Shown piece after piece: positions 34,297 to 43,290 of a stretch of 64,000 nucleotides of DNA (the first letter of the stretch is position 1; each line of letters starts with the position of its first letter). A model generated the notes under the pieces. It was not told where the DNA came from. It searched no databases and worked only from the letters and a program-made list of their open reading frames with translations. Where the stretch lies: contig JAHHSN010000005.1 in the NCBI GenBank assembly GCA_020025195.1, positions 21,184-85,183 of the forward strand, given 5' to 3'. This DNA is from Angelakisella sp. (lineage in GTDB: Bacteria; Bacillota; Clostridia; Oscillospirales; Ruminococcaceae). The position numbers and the translations under genes are program-made.

Positions 34297-35613
34297 TTAA
34301 CCGACCGCGGGAACATAACCGCCCAGCAGTTTGGGCAGAGCCAAACTGATATCCGGGATGAAAGAAACCAGCAGCAGCGCGATAATCATGCAGAGATAGA
34401 AGGGCAGGGTCGCTTTGACTACCTTTTCCATAGGAGTTTTGCCAACGGCGGAGCCGATAAACAGAACCGCACCGACCGGAGGTGTCAGAAGACCGATGCC
34501 GCAGTTCAGGATCACCATGATGCCGAACTGGATGGGATCGAGACCACAGTACTGCGTTGCAATGGGAAGCAGGATGGGGGTCGCGATCAGGATGATGGGA
34601 GCCATATCCATGATACAGCCCAGGATGAGCATGATAAGGTTGAGCAGGAGGATCAGGATAATGGGATTATCGGTGATGCTGATGATTGCCTTAGCTGCAA
34701 GATCCGGGACGTGAAGCATGGTGAGACAGTTACCGAATACACTGGAGGTTGCGATGAGAATGAGCACGATGGAGAGGGTGTTGACACATTCCTCCAGTGC
34801 CTTCCAGACACCTTTCCAGTTGAGGCCCTTATAGATAAAGACCGAAACAAGCAGGGAGTAGATGACCGCGATGGCAGCGGATTCGGTTGCGGTGAACTTA
34901 CCACCGACTACGCCGACTACGACGATGATGACTGCTGCCAATGCCCAGAAGGATTTAAGCAGCTGACGGAGAAAGTTCATGAGACTGAACTTATCACCCT
35001 TGGGATAGTGTCGGCGAACCGCGATGATATAGGAGCCAATCATCAGGGAGACGGCAAGCAGTGCGCCGGGAAGATATCCTGCCAAAAACAGACTGCCTAC
35101 GCTGATGCTGCCCACGGTGGTGGCATAGATGACCATGTTATGGCTGGGAGGAACCAGAAGCCCCTCGCAGGAGGAGGTGATGGTAACGGCGGTGGAGAAA
35201 TCCCCGTCGTATCCCTCATCCACCATCATGGGAATGAGGATGGAACCGAGGGAAGCGGTATCGGCGGCCGCAGAGCCGGAAATTCCGCCGAAGAAGTAGG
35301 AAGCGACGATGTTGACCTGAGCAAGACCGCCGCGCATCCAGCCAACGCAGGAGTTGGCGAGTGCAATGAGCTTATCGGAAATACCGCCGGAGCCCATTAG
35401 AACGCCCATGGTAATGAAGAACGGCACTGCCATGAGGGGGAACGAGCTGATTCCCTTGACCATCAGACGACAGACATCGCCGAGGCTGCTGCCTTGAACG
35501 AGCAGGCAGAAAACAGAAGAAAGACCAACTGCATAGGCGATGGGAAAGCGAAGGAGAATCATCAGAAAGAAGCTGCCAAGCAGCACCAGGATTGCTAAGC
35601 TTTGTACATCCAT
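34297..35613 (-). CDS. dctM: TRAP transporter large permease (DctM)
   Basis: 438 residues with about twelve hydrophobic segments. The family signature GGISGSAAADTASLGSILIP (about 108-127) and the C-terminal repeat-like GIMVILNCGIGLLTPPVGAVLF identify DctM, the channel subunit that moves organic acids with Na+. It starts at the last base of the small permease stop codon. The nearby uronate genes point to hexuronate as substrate. Confidence 0.92.
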   Translation of the reverse strand: MDVQSLAILVLLGSFFLMILLRFPIAYAVGLSSVFCLLVQGSSLGDVCRLMVKGISSFPLMAVPFFITMGVLMGSGGISDKLIALANSCVGWMRGGLAQVNIVASYFFGGISGSAAADTASLGSILIPMMVDEGYDGDFSTAVTITSSCEGLLVPPSHNMVIYATTVGSISVGSLFLAGYLPGALLAVSLMIGSYIIAVRRHYPKGDKFSLMNFLRQLLKSFWALAAVIIVVVGVVGGKFTATESAAIAVIYSLLVSVFIYKGLNWKGVWKALEECVNTLSIVLILIATSSVFGNCLTMLHVPDLAAKAIISITDNPIILILLLNLIMLILGCIMDMAPIILIATPILLPIATQYCGLDPIQFGIMVILNCGIGLLTPPVGAVLFIGSAVGKTPMEKVVKATLPFYLCMIIALLLVSFIPDISLALPKLLGGYVPAVG

Positions 35614-36164
35614 TAAACGGCAGCCTCCTTTCCTTCTTCGGGCTTAATAAAGAATGCTTTGACATGGTTGTAGATCGCTTCAAATTCAAAAACGATCATT
35701 GCAATACCGGCAAGCGGTATGGGAAAATACATCCAGAAACGGCTGAGTCCCGGCATGGAAACATAGGAACCGCGGGCACCAATGCTGACGGCATAATTCC
35801 AGCCGACGACCAGCATGATAATGCCCAGCGCAAAGACGGCGATATCAGCAAGAAGATCCAGCACCTTGACTACTGTTTTGGGAAGATACTGGTCAAGGGC
35901 GGTCATGCGGATATGAGCGCCGCGGCGGATGGCGAGAGCGGCCGAGAGAACGGCCATATAGGACATGCAGGTCAGAACGACTTCCTCGGACCAGGCGGGG
36001 TCCTTGAAGAAGGGAATATATTTGCCCAAATGCCGGCCAGCAACGGCATAGGAGGTGATGAGAATGTCGACGATCAGAAGGATTTTGCAGATGAAAAGAA
36101 TTACTTTATATGTTGCGTCATAAGCCGGCCTGATCTTATCTAATGTGGTAAAGATCTTAGGCAT
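35613..36164 (-). CDS. dctQ: TRAP transporter small permease (DctQ)
   Basis: 183 residues with four hydrophobic segments. It has the DctQ pattern of a first helix region (ICKILLIVDILITSYAV), the conserved W-SEEV in PAWSEEVVLTCMSYMAV, and RRGAHIRM in the middle loop. It joins the large permease and the DctP binding protein into one transporter. Start set at the Met before PKIF, with a GGAG site before it; an open frame continues upstream without one. Confidence 0.88.
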   Translation of the reverse strand: MPKIFTTLDKIRPAYDATYKVILFICKILLIVDILITSYAVAGRHLGKYIPFFKDPAWSEEVVLTCMSYMAVLSAALAIRRGAHIRMTALDQYLPKTVVKVLDLLADIAVFALGIIMLVVGWNYAVSIGARGSYVSMPGLSRFWMYFPIPLAGIAMIVFEFEAIYNHVKAFFIKPEEGKEAAV

Positions 36165-36192
36165 GGAAACACTCCTTTTACAAAAATAGGGA

Positions 36193-36243
36193 GGCGCGGT
36201 TTGACCCGCGCCCCCCACGGGCTCACTTTATTAATATAAAGTG
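36193..36243 (-). promoter_or_regulatory. Two hairpins between dctP and dctQ
   Basis: GGCGCGG/CCGCGCC (36193-36199 with 36206-36212) and CACTTTA/TAAAGTG (36224-36230 with 36237-36243) sit in the 84-bp gap. Neither has a long T-tail on the minus strand. Such hairpins after binding-protein genes commonly stabilise that message and make partial terminators, so the binding protein exceeds the permease; that role is inferred. Confidence 0.45.
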
Positions 36244-36248
36244 TAAGT

Positions 36249-37262
36249 TTATTTGGCAAGATCGAGGATCTGCTGATAGAGCTCAGCCTGATCAGCGGTA
36301 TTCTCTTTGATGACGTCAGCGCAGGCGTTAGCCCACTCAGCCTTGTCGGTAACCTCTACAAAGGTAACGCCGGCGGCCTTAAGCTCATCCATAACCTTCG
36401 CTTCCGCTTCGGCAATGATCTGAGCGTTGTAAGCCTGAGTCAGCTTACCAGCTTCCATGATGACGTTCTGCTGCTCCTCAGAGAGCTTTGCCCAAGCATT
36501 GTCGGAGATAACGACTTCGATAGCGCCCAGAGTATGACCGTCGAGGATCATATAAGGAGCAACCTCGTTAAAGGCGTTGGATTTGTAGTTCGCGATGGGC
36601 TGCTCTGCACCGTTGCAAACACCGGTCTGCAGAGAGGAGTAAAGCTCACCGAAAGCAACAACGGTGGGATCAGCGCCAAGACCCTTGACCATACCGGTCA
36701 TAACGGGGTCGGTGGAGACACGCAGCTTCATGCCGGCGAGGTCCTTCATGCTGGTGATGGGATCCTTGGTGAAGAAATGACGGAAGCCCTCTTCGCCGTA
36801 GAAGATGCCGCGCAGAGGCAGGTTGATGCTCTGGGGCTCAGCGAGGAAATCAGCGGCGAGATCGGAGTTCGCGAAAGCCCAGTAATGATCACGGTCCTGG
36901 AAAGTGAAAGGAACGGTCAGGAGCTTGGACTTCTCAGTACCATAGGGATTGAGCGCGAACGCGGAGATACGGGAGATGTCGATGGTGGTAGCGCCGCCGA
37001 TCATGGAGTCCAGAACGTCGTTCTCGGAACCCAGAACGCCGGAAGCCTGGATGTCGATGATGATGGAGCCGTTGGACAGCTTCTCGACCTGCTCCTTAAA
37101 ATAAGAAGCGACCTGGCCGACAATGGAGTCCAGGGGGTTGACCTCAGCGTAAACGAGGGTTACGGGCTGAGTGTCGTCGGGATTCTCCGTGGGCTTTTCG
37201 CCGCAGGCGACCATGCAGAGAACCATGATGAGTGCCAGAGCGAGACTAAGCAGTTTTTTCAT
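36249..37262 (-). CDS. dctP: TRAP transporter solute-binding lipoprotein (DctP)
   Basis: 337 residues. Signal peptide with lipobox MVAC (C20), then the DctP fold. Family landmarks: VTLVYAEVNPLDSIVG, the RISAFALNPYGTEKSKLL segment, and MKDLAGMKLRVSTDPVM with the Arg that binds the substrate carboxylate. It captures an organic acid outside the membrane and hands it to DctQM. First gene of the TRAP operon. Proximity to uxa/uxu genes suggests hexuronate. Confidence 0.9.
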   Translation of the reverse strand: MKKLLSLALALIMVLCMVACGEKPTENPDDTQPVTLVYAEVNPLDSIVGQVASYFKEQVEKLSNGSIIIDIQASGVLGSENDVLDSMIGGATTIDISRISAFALNPYGTEKSKLLTVPFTFQDRDHYWAFANSDLAADFLAEPQSINLPLRGIFYGEEGFRHFFTKDPITSMKDLAGMKLRVSTDPVMTGMVKGLGADPTVVAFGELYSSLQTGVCNGAEQPIANYKSNAFNEVAPYMILDGHTLGAIEVVISDNAWAKLSEEQQNVIMEAGKLTQAYNAQIIAEAEAKVMDELKAAGVTFVEVTDKAEWANACADVIKENTADQAELYQQILDLAK

Positions 37263-37288
37263 TGATTCTTCCTCCTAATATTTTTTGT

Positions 37289-37310
37289 GATGGCGACCTA
37301 GTTCGCCATC
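37289..37310 (-). promoter_or_regulatory. Perfect hairpin in dctP leader
   Basis: GATGGCGA (37289-37296) and TCGCCATC (37303-37310) form a perfect 8-bp stem with a 6-nt loop, about 26 nt upstream of the dctP start and 12 bp downstream of the -10. It is placed for a repressor/activator palindrome or for leader RNA structure. Confidence 0.4.
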
Positions 37311-37321
37311 CGTACGACTAA

Positions 37322-37350
37322 AGATTAACAAACAATGAATAGGAAATCAA
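37322..37350 (-). promoter_or_regulatory. Promoter of TRAP operon
   Basis: On the minus strand TTGATT (37345-37350), 17-bp spacer, TAATCT (37322-37327). The upstream bases are AT-rich, where the adjacent AraC-type response regulator may bind. Confidence 0.5.
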
Positions 37351-37462
37351 CCACACCTAAAATTTGTACTCATTATCCAAAAATAATGACATTCATATTT
37401 ATATATAATGCATAATTGCAGGATTTTCTTTTCGGCGTTTTGTCGGGGAGGAAAAACGGCGG

Positions 37463-38491
37463 TCAGCTCATCCCGATCTTTTGTATCACGTCCTGCAGCT
37501 CCTTGGGCAGCGTATCATACATGGGCTGCACCGCCGCCCGGAACTTTTCAAGCTCTCCGCGGCTAGGCGTGACGACCACGCACCCGCGTTCCAGCGCGAG
37601 CCTTCTCGCTTCCTCCTCCTGCGCCTTCCAAAGCTTCCGCTCATAGAGGGCGCTTTCCCGGGCGCATTCCCGGATAACCTCAGGGTAGCTTTCGTTTATT
37701 TCCTTCACCTTTTCCAGAGCCTTGAGACTGATGATCTGCATTTCCGGCAGGCGGGAATGTTCATCCAGAAGGAAATAGGTCGCCTCCTCATAGTGCCCGG
37801 CCGAAACATAGCTCGGGATGTTGTTGTCGGCGCCGTCGATTTTTCCGGTCTGCAGGGCGGAGTAGACCTCATGGTAGTCCAGCTGGACCGGGACCGCCCC
37901 GAGGAGCTTCACCATGGTGTGCATGGCATCGGATTCCTGCACGCGGATCCGCAGCCCCGCAAGCTCCTCCAGCGTGTGAACAGGCTCCTTGGTATAGAAG
38001 CTGCGGGCGCCGGCGTCATACCAGCTGAGCCCCAGCAGCTCCGCCTCCCGGATGCTCTCCAGAAACCGATCGCCAATCTCTCCATCCAGCACACGGAACA
38101 TATGATCACTGTCCTTATAAAGGAAAGGAAGCTGCAAAACGTCCAGCTCCGGAAGAACACCCGCCATCGTGCCCATGCAGGCGCGGCACATATCGATCCC
38201 ACCGAACCGCACCTGATCCACCACGCTGGTTTCGCTGCCCAGCTCTCCGTTGGGGTAGATCCGGATGAGGATCTCCCCCCCGGTCCTTTCCTCCACCAGC
38301 TTGGCAAAGTAACTTGCTGCTTCGGTTGTGGGATAGCCCTCCGGCTGGTTGTCGGCATAGCGGAGGATCAGCTTCGGCTCCGGCTTTTCCTCCTGCTCTA
38401 TGGAGGCGCGGCACCCGACGAGACAAAGCCCAAAAAGTAGTATGCCCAGAATGAGCACGCTCAGCAAATTAAATTTCTTCTCCATCATCAT
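37463..38491 (-). CDS. Second TRAP-type solute-binding lipoprotein, probable sensor subunit
   Basis: 342 residues. Lipobox LVGC after a strong signal peptide, then the DctP fold: LILRYADNQPEGYPTTEAASYF, GGEILIRIYPNGELG, and LEELAGLRIRVQESDAMH with the substrate-binding Arg. No permease gene follows; instead it overlaps the response-regulator gene by 4 bp and is last in a histidine kinase/response regulator/binding protein unit. The best interpretation is that it presents ligand to the kinase instead of a transporter, a three-component arrangement known from other TRAP-linked systems. It may also share the DctQM of the adjoining operon. Confidence 0.8.
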   Translation of the reverse strand: MMMEKKFNLLSVLILGILLFGLCLVGCRASIEQEEKPEPKLILRYADNQPEGYPTTEAASYFAKLVEERTGGEILIRIYPNGELGSETSVVDQVRFGGIDMCRACMGTMAGVLPELDVLQLPFLYKDSDHMFRVLDGEIGDRFLESIREAELLGLSWYDAGARSFYTKEPVHTLEELAGLRIRVQESDAMHTMVKLLGAVPVQLDYHEVYSALQTGKIDGADNNIPSYVSAGHYEEATYFLLDEHSRLPEMQIISLKALEKVKEINESYPEVIRECARESALYERKLWKAQEEEARRLALERGCVVVTPSRGELEKFRAAVQPMYDTLPKELQDVIQKIGMS

Positions 38492-39270
38492 CTTACTCCT
38501 GCACGCCGGAAATCGGTGGGGGTCATGCCGGTCTTTTTCTTAAAGGCGCGGGTAAAGTAGTTGGGGCTTTCGTAGCCTACCATGCCGGCGATCTCTGCAG
38601 CGGAGCGTAAAGGGTCCCTCAGCAGCTCCTTGGCGGCGCTGATACGGAGGTCGGTGAGGTATTCGAGAAAATTGACGCCAAATTCCTTTTTGAACTGCGC
38701 GCTGAAATAGGAAGCACTGAGGCCCAGCTTTTCACTCACCGAATCGAGGGAAATATCATACATCATATAGTTGTGCTGCAAATATTTTTTTACCTTGCCC
38801 ATGAGGGAGGAGGAGGGTTCATCGTCGGCGTCATTGCCGTTTTTCTCCTCGGCGGCCGCCGCCGCGAGGGCGGTGAGCTGCCGGTCGGATTCGATGCGGC
38901 TGATGGCAAGCCGGACCGCCGCCTCCACGTCAGCGGGATTCACGGGCTTGAGGAGATAGTCCGAAGCGCCCAGCCGGACCGCTTCATGCGCGTAGTTGAA
39001 GAGGCTGTACGCCGTCACAAAAATGATCTTGCACTTTGGGTTCTGCGCGATGATCTGCCGGGTGGAGTCCAGCCCGTTGACGCCGGGCATCTCAATATCC
39101 ATAAGGATGAGGTCGGCTTCCCAGAGCAGCGCGATATTGACCGCTTCCCGCCCGTTTTCCGCAAGGCGGGTCTCCACCGAGTGGGGAAAGCGACTGGTCA
39201 CGATCTCATTGAGGAAATCTCTCTCGTAGCCCTCGTCATCCGCAATTAAAATCTTAATCACCCTGTTCAT
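38488..39270 (-). CDS. AraC-type response regulator (YesN-like)
   Basis: 260 residues. Receiver domain (1-125) with the phosphoacceptor D58 in LILMDIEMPG, acidic pair D11-D12 and the conserved Lys in DYLLKPVNP. C-terminal AraC helix-turn-helix domain (about 155-255), with SASYFSAQFKKEFGVNFLEYL and AEIAGMVGYESPNYFTRAFKKKTG. The start was set at the Met before NRVIKI because the kinase gene ends there (17-bp overlap); the open frame extends 40 codons further. It should activate TRAP and uronate genes in response to the kinase. Confidence 0.9.
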   Translation of the reverse strand: MNRVIKILIADDEGYERDFLNEIVTSRFPHSVETRLAENGREAVNIALLWEADLILMDIEMPGVNGLDSTRQIIAQNPKCKIIFVTAYSLFNYAHEAVRLGASDYLLKPVNPADVEAAVRLAISRIESDRQLTALAAAAAEEKNGNDADDEPSSSLMGKVKKYLQHNYMMYDISLDSVSEKLGLSASYFSAQFKKEFGVNFLEYLTDLRISAAKELLRDPLRSAAEIAGMVGYESPNYFTRAFKKKTGMTPTDFRRAGVR

Positions 39271-40777
39271 CCTCTCCTTCTCCGATAATGATGACCGGAA
39301 GCCTGAGCGCTGCGACGGTGCCGTGCCCCGCCTCGGAGGCGATATCCAGTCCGTATTCATCACCCAAAAGCCGCAGACGGGCGGCAACATTGTAAATACC
39401 GATATGTTCGCCGGCGGAGGACGGGTGCTCCAGACTTCCCCGGAGAGCCTCCAGAGCCTCCCGGCTCATGCCGACGCCGTCATCCTCCACACAGATAAAG
39501 AGCATGGTCCCCTGTATTTCCATGGAAATACGCACCGTTCCGCCCTCCTCCTTGGGAGAAAGGCCGTGCTTAAAGGCGTTTTCCACCAGCGGCTGCAGAA
39601 TAAAGGAGGGCACCATCATATCGGTCAGAATGACATCGGGGGAAATGACCCAGCTGAGCCGGATACGGTCGGAAAAGCGCGCGTGCAGGAGGGAATAGTA
39701 CTCGTTTACGATCTTTACCTCCTTGGAGAGGGGAACCTCGGTCTCATTGCTTCCGATGGAATAGCGAAGCAGCTGGTTGAGGGAGCCGAGCAGCCCCTGC
39801 GTCCGCGCCGCCTTTTCCTGCTGTGCCGTATAGATGATGACATTGAGGGTATTAAAGAGGAAATGCGGGTTGATCTGACTGCGCAGCTGCTGCAGCTTTT
39901 CCCGTTCCATAAGGTTCTGCAGCTCCAGCGCTTCGGTCTCCTTTTTGTGGAGCTTCCGCTCGATCTCGTTCTTTTCATTGAGCAGTTTCATCTGGTTCTT
40001 GGTGGAACGCTTCATTTCGTTAAAGGCGATTGCCATCTGCCCGATCTCGTCCTGCCTGTTTTCCAGAAGGTCCGGCGTGTCAAAGTTGCCTTGGCTTATT
40101 TCCTGAGAGGCATACGCCATCTGTGCGACCGAGCGCAGGAGACTGAAGAGCGAGACCATCACCGCAGCGCCGAGCGCGAAGCTCAGGACCGCGAGAAAGA
40201 CCAGCGCGTTATTGACGGTCTGGTTGAGGGAGGTCAGCTCAGTAAAGGCGTCCTGGTTATCCAGGATCGCCTGCTCCAAAAGCTGCTGCGCATAAAGGCA
40301 AAGGTAGCCGCTGCAGGGGCCGACGGATTCATAATAGAGGGAGGACGCCGCACTGTTGTCCCCGGCGACCAGCGCCTCGACCAATTCATTGGTGGAGACT
40401 CGGTAGGAGAGATAGGTAGTTTTGACGGCGTTTGCAAGGAGGTACTGCTCCTCACTCACTTCATTGATGTCGGCATTTATGTTTTCAAGATGCACCTTGG
40501 AGGCGCTCTTTTTGACCTGCAGGAGAGCGACCAGAGAGCCGGTGTCGCCATAATCCCAGCGGTAATTCTCCAAAGCGTCCATGCCCTCCTGAATGTTGGC
40601 AAGGAACTGGCTGATCTCCTGAATATTCTGGGTGCGGCTTTCCATCGGGGCAAAAACGTTCTGCGACTGGAACCGGCTGATGCCCATTTGAAGGAGCAGA
40701 GAAACGCAAAACGCCAAAAATGTCAGTACGATCCGGGAGAGCAGTGTCATTTTCGGCGTCAGCAGCTTTTTCATCAT
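39254..40777 (-). CDS. Membrane sensor histidine kinase (YesM/LytS-like)
   Basis: 507 residues. Two membrane helices (about 11-32 and 189-214) enclose an extracytoplasmic sensor of about 155 residues, followed by a HAMP linker (215-265), a coiled-coil region, the His_kinase module with H305 in QINPHFLFNTLNVI, and an HATPase domain with PSFILQPLVENAFKHGLSP and DDGVGM. This architecture, paired with an AraC-type regulator, is typical of carbohydrate-sensing systems. The outer domain could contact the binding lipoprotein encoded downstream. The gene leads the three-gene unit. Confidence 0.9.
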   Translation of the reverse strand: MMKKLLTPKMTLLSRIVLTFLAFCVSLLLQMGISRFQSQNVFAPMESRTQNIQEISQFLANIQEGMDALENYRWDYGDTGSLVALLQVKKSASKVHLENINADINEVSEEQYLLANAVKTTYLSYRVSTNELVEALVAGDNSAASSLYYESVGPCSGYLCLYAQQLLEQAILDNQDAFTELTSLNQTVNNALVFLAVLSFALGAAVMVSLFSLLRSVAQMAYASQEISQGNFDTPDLLENRQDEIGQMAIAFNEMKRSTKNQMKLLNEKNEIERKLHKKETEALELQNLMEREKLQQLRSQINPHFLFNTLNVIIYTAQQEKAARTQGLLGSLNQLLRYSIGSNETEVPLSKEVKIVNEYYSLLHARFSDRIRLSWVISPDVILTDMMVPSFILQPLVENAFKHGLSPKEEGGTVRISMEIQGTMLFICVEDDGVGMSREALEALRGSLEHPSSAGEHIGIYNVAARLRLLGDEYGLDIASEAGHGTVAALRLPVIIIGEGEDEQGD

Positions 40778-40844
40778 TGTTTCTCCTGTTCGTTTTCTAA
40801 TTTGATGTTATCATTATTTCCAGAACGATGCAAGTATTTTGCGT

Positions 40845-40874
40845 TTGCCGCACAGGGGGAAACTGTGCTATACT
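40845..40874 (+). promoter_or_regulatory. Promoter of the YcxB-like gene
   Basis: TTGCCG (40845-40850), 18-bp spacer, TATACT (40869-40874), about 37 bp before the start codon. Confidence 0.55.
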
Positions 40875-40911
40875 GGAAAAAAGAATAACCCGAAAATCGG
40901 AGGAACGCGCG

Positions 40912-41436
40912 ATGAAAATCAAGGTCTTTCTGGACGAAGCTCTCTTTAGACGCTTCACCAAATTTGATATCCTTTCCCGCCGCAGACTCTGGCGGCTGCC
41001 TGTCACCTTCGCCGCCATCCTCGCTGCGGCGGCAGCGGTCGCTTTTATCATGCATCGGGTGAAGGGAGCGGTGTTCCTCGGGGTGGTGCTGCTCATCGTG
41101 GGGCTCGGGATGCCCCTCGTCTATTTTTCCACCTTCTTTCTCTCCCTCAAAAAGCAGGTGAAGCTGAACCGGCTTTCGACGCCGCGGCTTGTCTATACCC
41201 TCATCCTCACGGAGGATGAGGAGGGCATTGCCGTGGAGAACCTCTCCGAGCACGCGGTCTACCGCTGGCAGCAGGTCTATCATGCTTACCGGGACAGCGA
41301 CGCGACCTATCTCTATATGACCCCCGACCGTGCCTTTATCCTCCCGGACAGCGCGGTGGAGGGAAGCCCGGAGGAACTTTGGACGCTCATTTGCCGCATG
41401 GTGGAGCCGGAAAAGTGCACCGTTCTGAAGCACTGA
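40912..41436 (+). CDS. YcxB-like membrane protein
   Basis: 174 residues. A cytoplasmic N-terminus is followed by two helices (about 31-50 and 57-78), then a soluble domain with the pattern of the YcxB family (TPRLVYTLILTEDEEGIAVENLSEHAVYRWQQVYHAYRD, represented here by its central W and Y residues). Its last strand DRAFILPDSAV and the GSPEELWTLI helix are characteristic. The function of the family is unknown. The start at 40912 was set by its GGAGGAAC site, with the previous in-frame Met lacking one. Confidence 0.7.
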   Translation: MKIKVFLDEALFRRFTKFDILSRRRLWRLPVTFAAILAAAAAVAFIMHRVKGAVFLGVVLLIVGLGMPLVYFSTFFLSLKKQVKLNRLSTPRLVYTLILTEDEEGIAVENLSEHAVYRWQQVYHAYRDSDATYLYMTPDRAFILPDSAVEGSPEELWTLICRMVEPEKCTVLKH

Positions 41437-41475
41437 GGAAAACCCGGCACAGAATTTAGAAAGGGAAGTTGCTTT

Positions 41476-41823
41476 ATGAACAAAACACTCCAATGGCTCC
41501 TCGCTGCGGCGGCGGTCATGCTGCTTCTGCCGCTCCTTTTTCGTTTCTTTCTCCCTCCGAAGGCGGGAATGGCGGGGATGCTGCTTCTCTATCTCTTCAT
41601 TGAACCGCTTTTTGCCCTTTTCATCGGCATTTTTGCGGGGCGGGAGATGAAAAAGAACTGGTATCTTCCCCCGGCGGCGGCTGTCCTCTCGGTTCTCGGC
41701 TCGTGGCTTATCTTCGAGATGGGAGAGTCTGCTTTTCTCCTCTATGCCGGCGGTTACCTCGTTCTTGGTGTTATTGCCATGCTGGTGACCTTTGCCCTCG
41801 GAAATAGAAAACAACCCCAATAA
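41476..41823 (+). CDS. Small integral membrane protein
   Basis: 115 residues, four hydrophobic segments (about 7-25, 34-55, 65-82 and 87-108) and a basic tail GNRKQPQ. It follows the YcxB-like gene by 39 bp, with a GAAAGGGAAG site upstream, and is probably cotranscribed with it. No family is recognised. Confidence 0.6.
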   Translation: MNKTLQWLLAAAAVMLLLPLLFRFFLPPKAGMAGMLLLYLFIEPLFALFIGIFAGREMKKNWYLPPAAAVLSVLGSWLIFEMGESAFLLYAGGYLVLGVIAMLVTFALGNRKQPQ

Positions 41824-41830
41824 AAGCCTA

Positions 41831-41867
41831 AATAAATATCCCCCGGCTTTACCGGGGGATATTTATT
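41831..41867. terminator. Perfect bidirectional terminator
   Basis: A 16-bp perfect stem (41831-41846 with 41852-41867) and a 5-nt loop, AT-rich at both ends so that each strand has a T-run. It lies between the YcxB pair and the convergent anti-sigma-like gene. Confidence 0.9.
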
Positions 41868-41877
41868 TTATACGCTT

Positions 41878-43290
41878 TTATCCTACGCTGTTGAAGCTCC
41901 CGTCATAGACGGGGAGATCAGTGAGATACTTCCGGGGGATGGCGGGAACATAGTAGGCACCGTAATCCTTTATGTTCCGGTCGCCGGTATTCTCCCGAAG
42001 ATATTCTTCCGCCTCCGGAAGCTCCACATAGTAGCGGTAGTAGGGGAGACAGCTCCTGCCGCAGCGGTACATCAGTTCGACGCCGCCGATTTGCGCCTCC
42101 CCGGGGAAGTCATAGGGCACCGAGGTGATATACCTCCCCGCGAGAAGCTCCGCGCGTGCTTCCTCCTCCGTAAGGATGGGGTAGTTTCCCACTCTTTCGG
42201 AAAGAACGGCACCCCCGAAGCGGATGAGCCAAAGCTCGCCATTCTCATTAAATACGGCATGGGCGGAGTAAAGACTGCGGTTCAGGAGCCGCTCCTCCGG
42301 GGAGCCGTTCCCCTCAAAGAAGGAAAGCCGGCCAGTGAGATAAAGCCTTCCCGGAGAGTCTTTTTCGGCCGCAAGCGGTTCCTCGGGGGAATCCTTATAA
42401 TTTTCCTGAAGCGGTTCGTCTTGGGCCACTCCGTAATCCCCACAGATGCTCATCTGCGGGTCCTCAAGACCAAACCATTCGCCATGTTCGGTGAGGAGCC
42501 ACCGGCCGGCGGCAGCCAGTTCCTCCGGGGTCGGTTCGGAGGGAATCGCGAAGCGCAGTTCCTCCGGAAGGGGAATGGCCGGCTCGAACTCTGCCAAAGC
42601 GGAAAGGTGTACGTCAACCTCAACGGTGACGCCGTTCTGCTGTGCTGTGAGACAGGTGGAAAGATCAAAAAGCTCCTCCTCGGGGTAGGGCCTTTCACTT
42701 TTCTCCGGTTCCGTGAGCCCAGCGAGTTTATCCCTTTCGGAATGCTCGTAGGGCTTTATGCTGGCATAGGGTTCCTCGATCACCAGCGTGTCGGGGTCCA
42801 GCCCAAAGCGCTCGGCGACGGCAAGAAGCTTGGCCTGCATCGCTCCCTTATCTATCCTCAGCCAGTAGGGACGGGGCAGGCTCTCGCTGGGCTCGGTCAT
42901 GGTGAGAGAATTGTGATAAGCGGGCAGGGTGGAGATCTTATCGCCCTCCCGCCACGGGGAAGTCCCCAAAAGCTCGCTCACATCATAAGCAATGTAGCCC
43001 TCGTACCCGCGACCGCTGAGATTATTCTCCGAAGTGCTGAGGGCAGGGAGAGAAGCGACCGGCTCCGCCTTCTCAATGAGGGGCAGAGGAGAGCAGTCGG
43101 GGGTCAGTGGCTCCGGGGGTGCAGGGGAGAAGAACCGGCTCCCCGCAAAGAGTGCCACGGCAAGACAGGCGGCAAGCCCCAGCCCCGGGAGCCATCGGTT
43201 TTTGTATTTTTTATGGAGGGGCGGCGCCGCCTCTGCGATATAGTCATCCTTTATATCCTGTAAAGAATCCAATATTTTTTCTTCGTTCAT
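41878..43290 (-). CDS. Anti-sigma-like membrane protein with large outer domain
   Basis: 470 residues. A cytoplasmic N-terminus of about 30 residues (MNEEKILDSLQDIKDDYIAE), one membrane helix (about 33-50), and about 410 residues outside, rich in Glu and Pro. The genes of two other modules in this window encode the same N-terminal arrangement next to an ECF sigma factor. It starts 4 bp inside the sigma gene, so the pair is coupled. The N-terminal part probably holds the sigma factor until a signal acts on the outer domain. The outer domain matches no family I recognise. Confidence 0.68.
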   Translation of the reverse strand: MNEEKILDSLQDIKDDYIAEAAPPLHKKYKNRWLPGLGLAACLAVALFAGSRFFSPAPPEPLTPDCSPLPLIEKAEPVASLPALSTSENNLSGRGYEGYIAYDVSELLGTSPWREGDKISTLPAYHNSLTMTEPSESLPRPYWLRIDKGAMQAKLLAVAERFGLDPDTLVIEEPYASIKPYEHSERDKLAGLTEPEKSERPYPEEELFDLSTCLTAQQNGVTVEVDVHLSALAEFEPAIPLPEELRFAIPSEPTPEELAAAGRWLLTEHGEWFGLEDPQMSICGDYGVAQDEPLQENYKDSPEEPLAAEKDSPGRLYLTGRLSFFEGNGSPEERLLNRSLYSAHAVFNENGELWLIRFGGAVLSERVGNYPILTEEEARAELLAGRYITSVPYDFPGEAQIGGVELMYRCGRSCLPYYRYYVELPEAEEYLRENTGDRNIKDYGAYYVPAIPRKYLTDLPVYDGSFNSVG

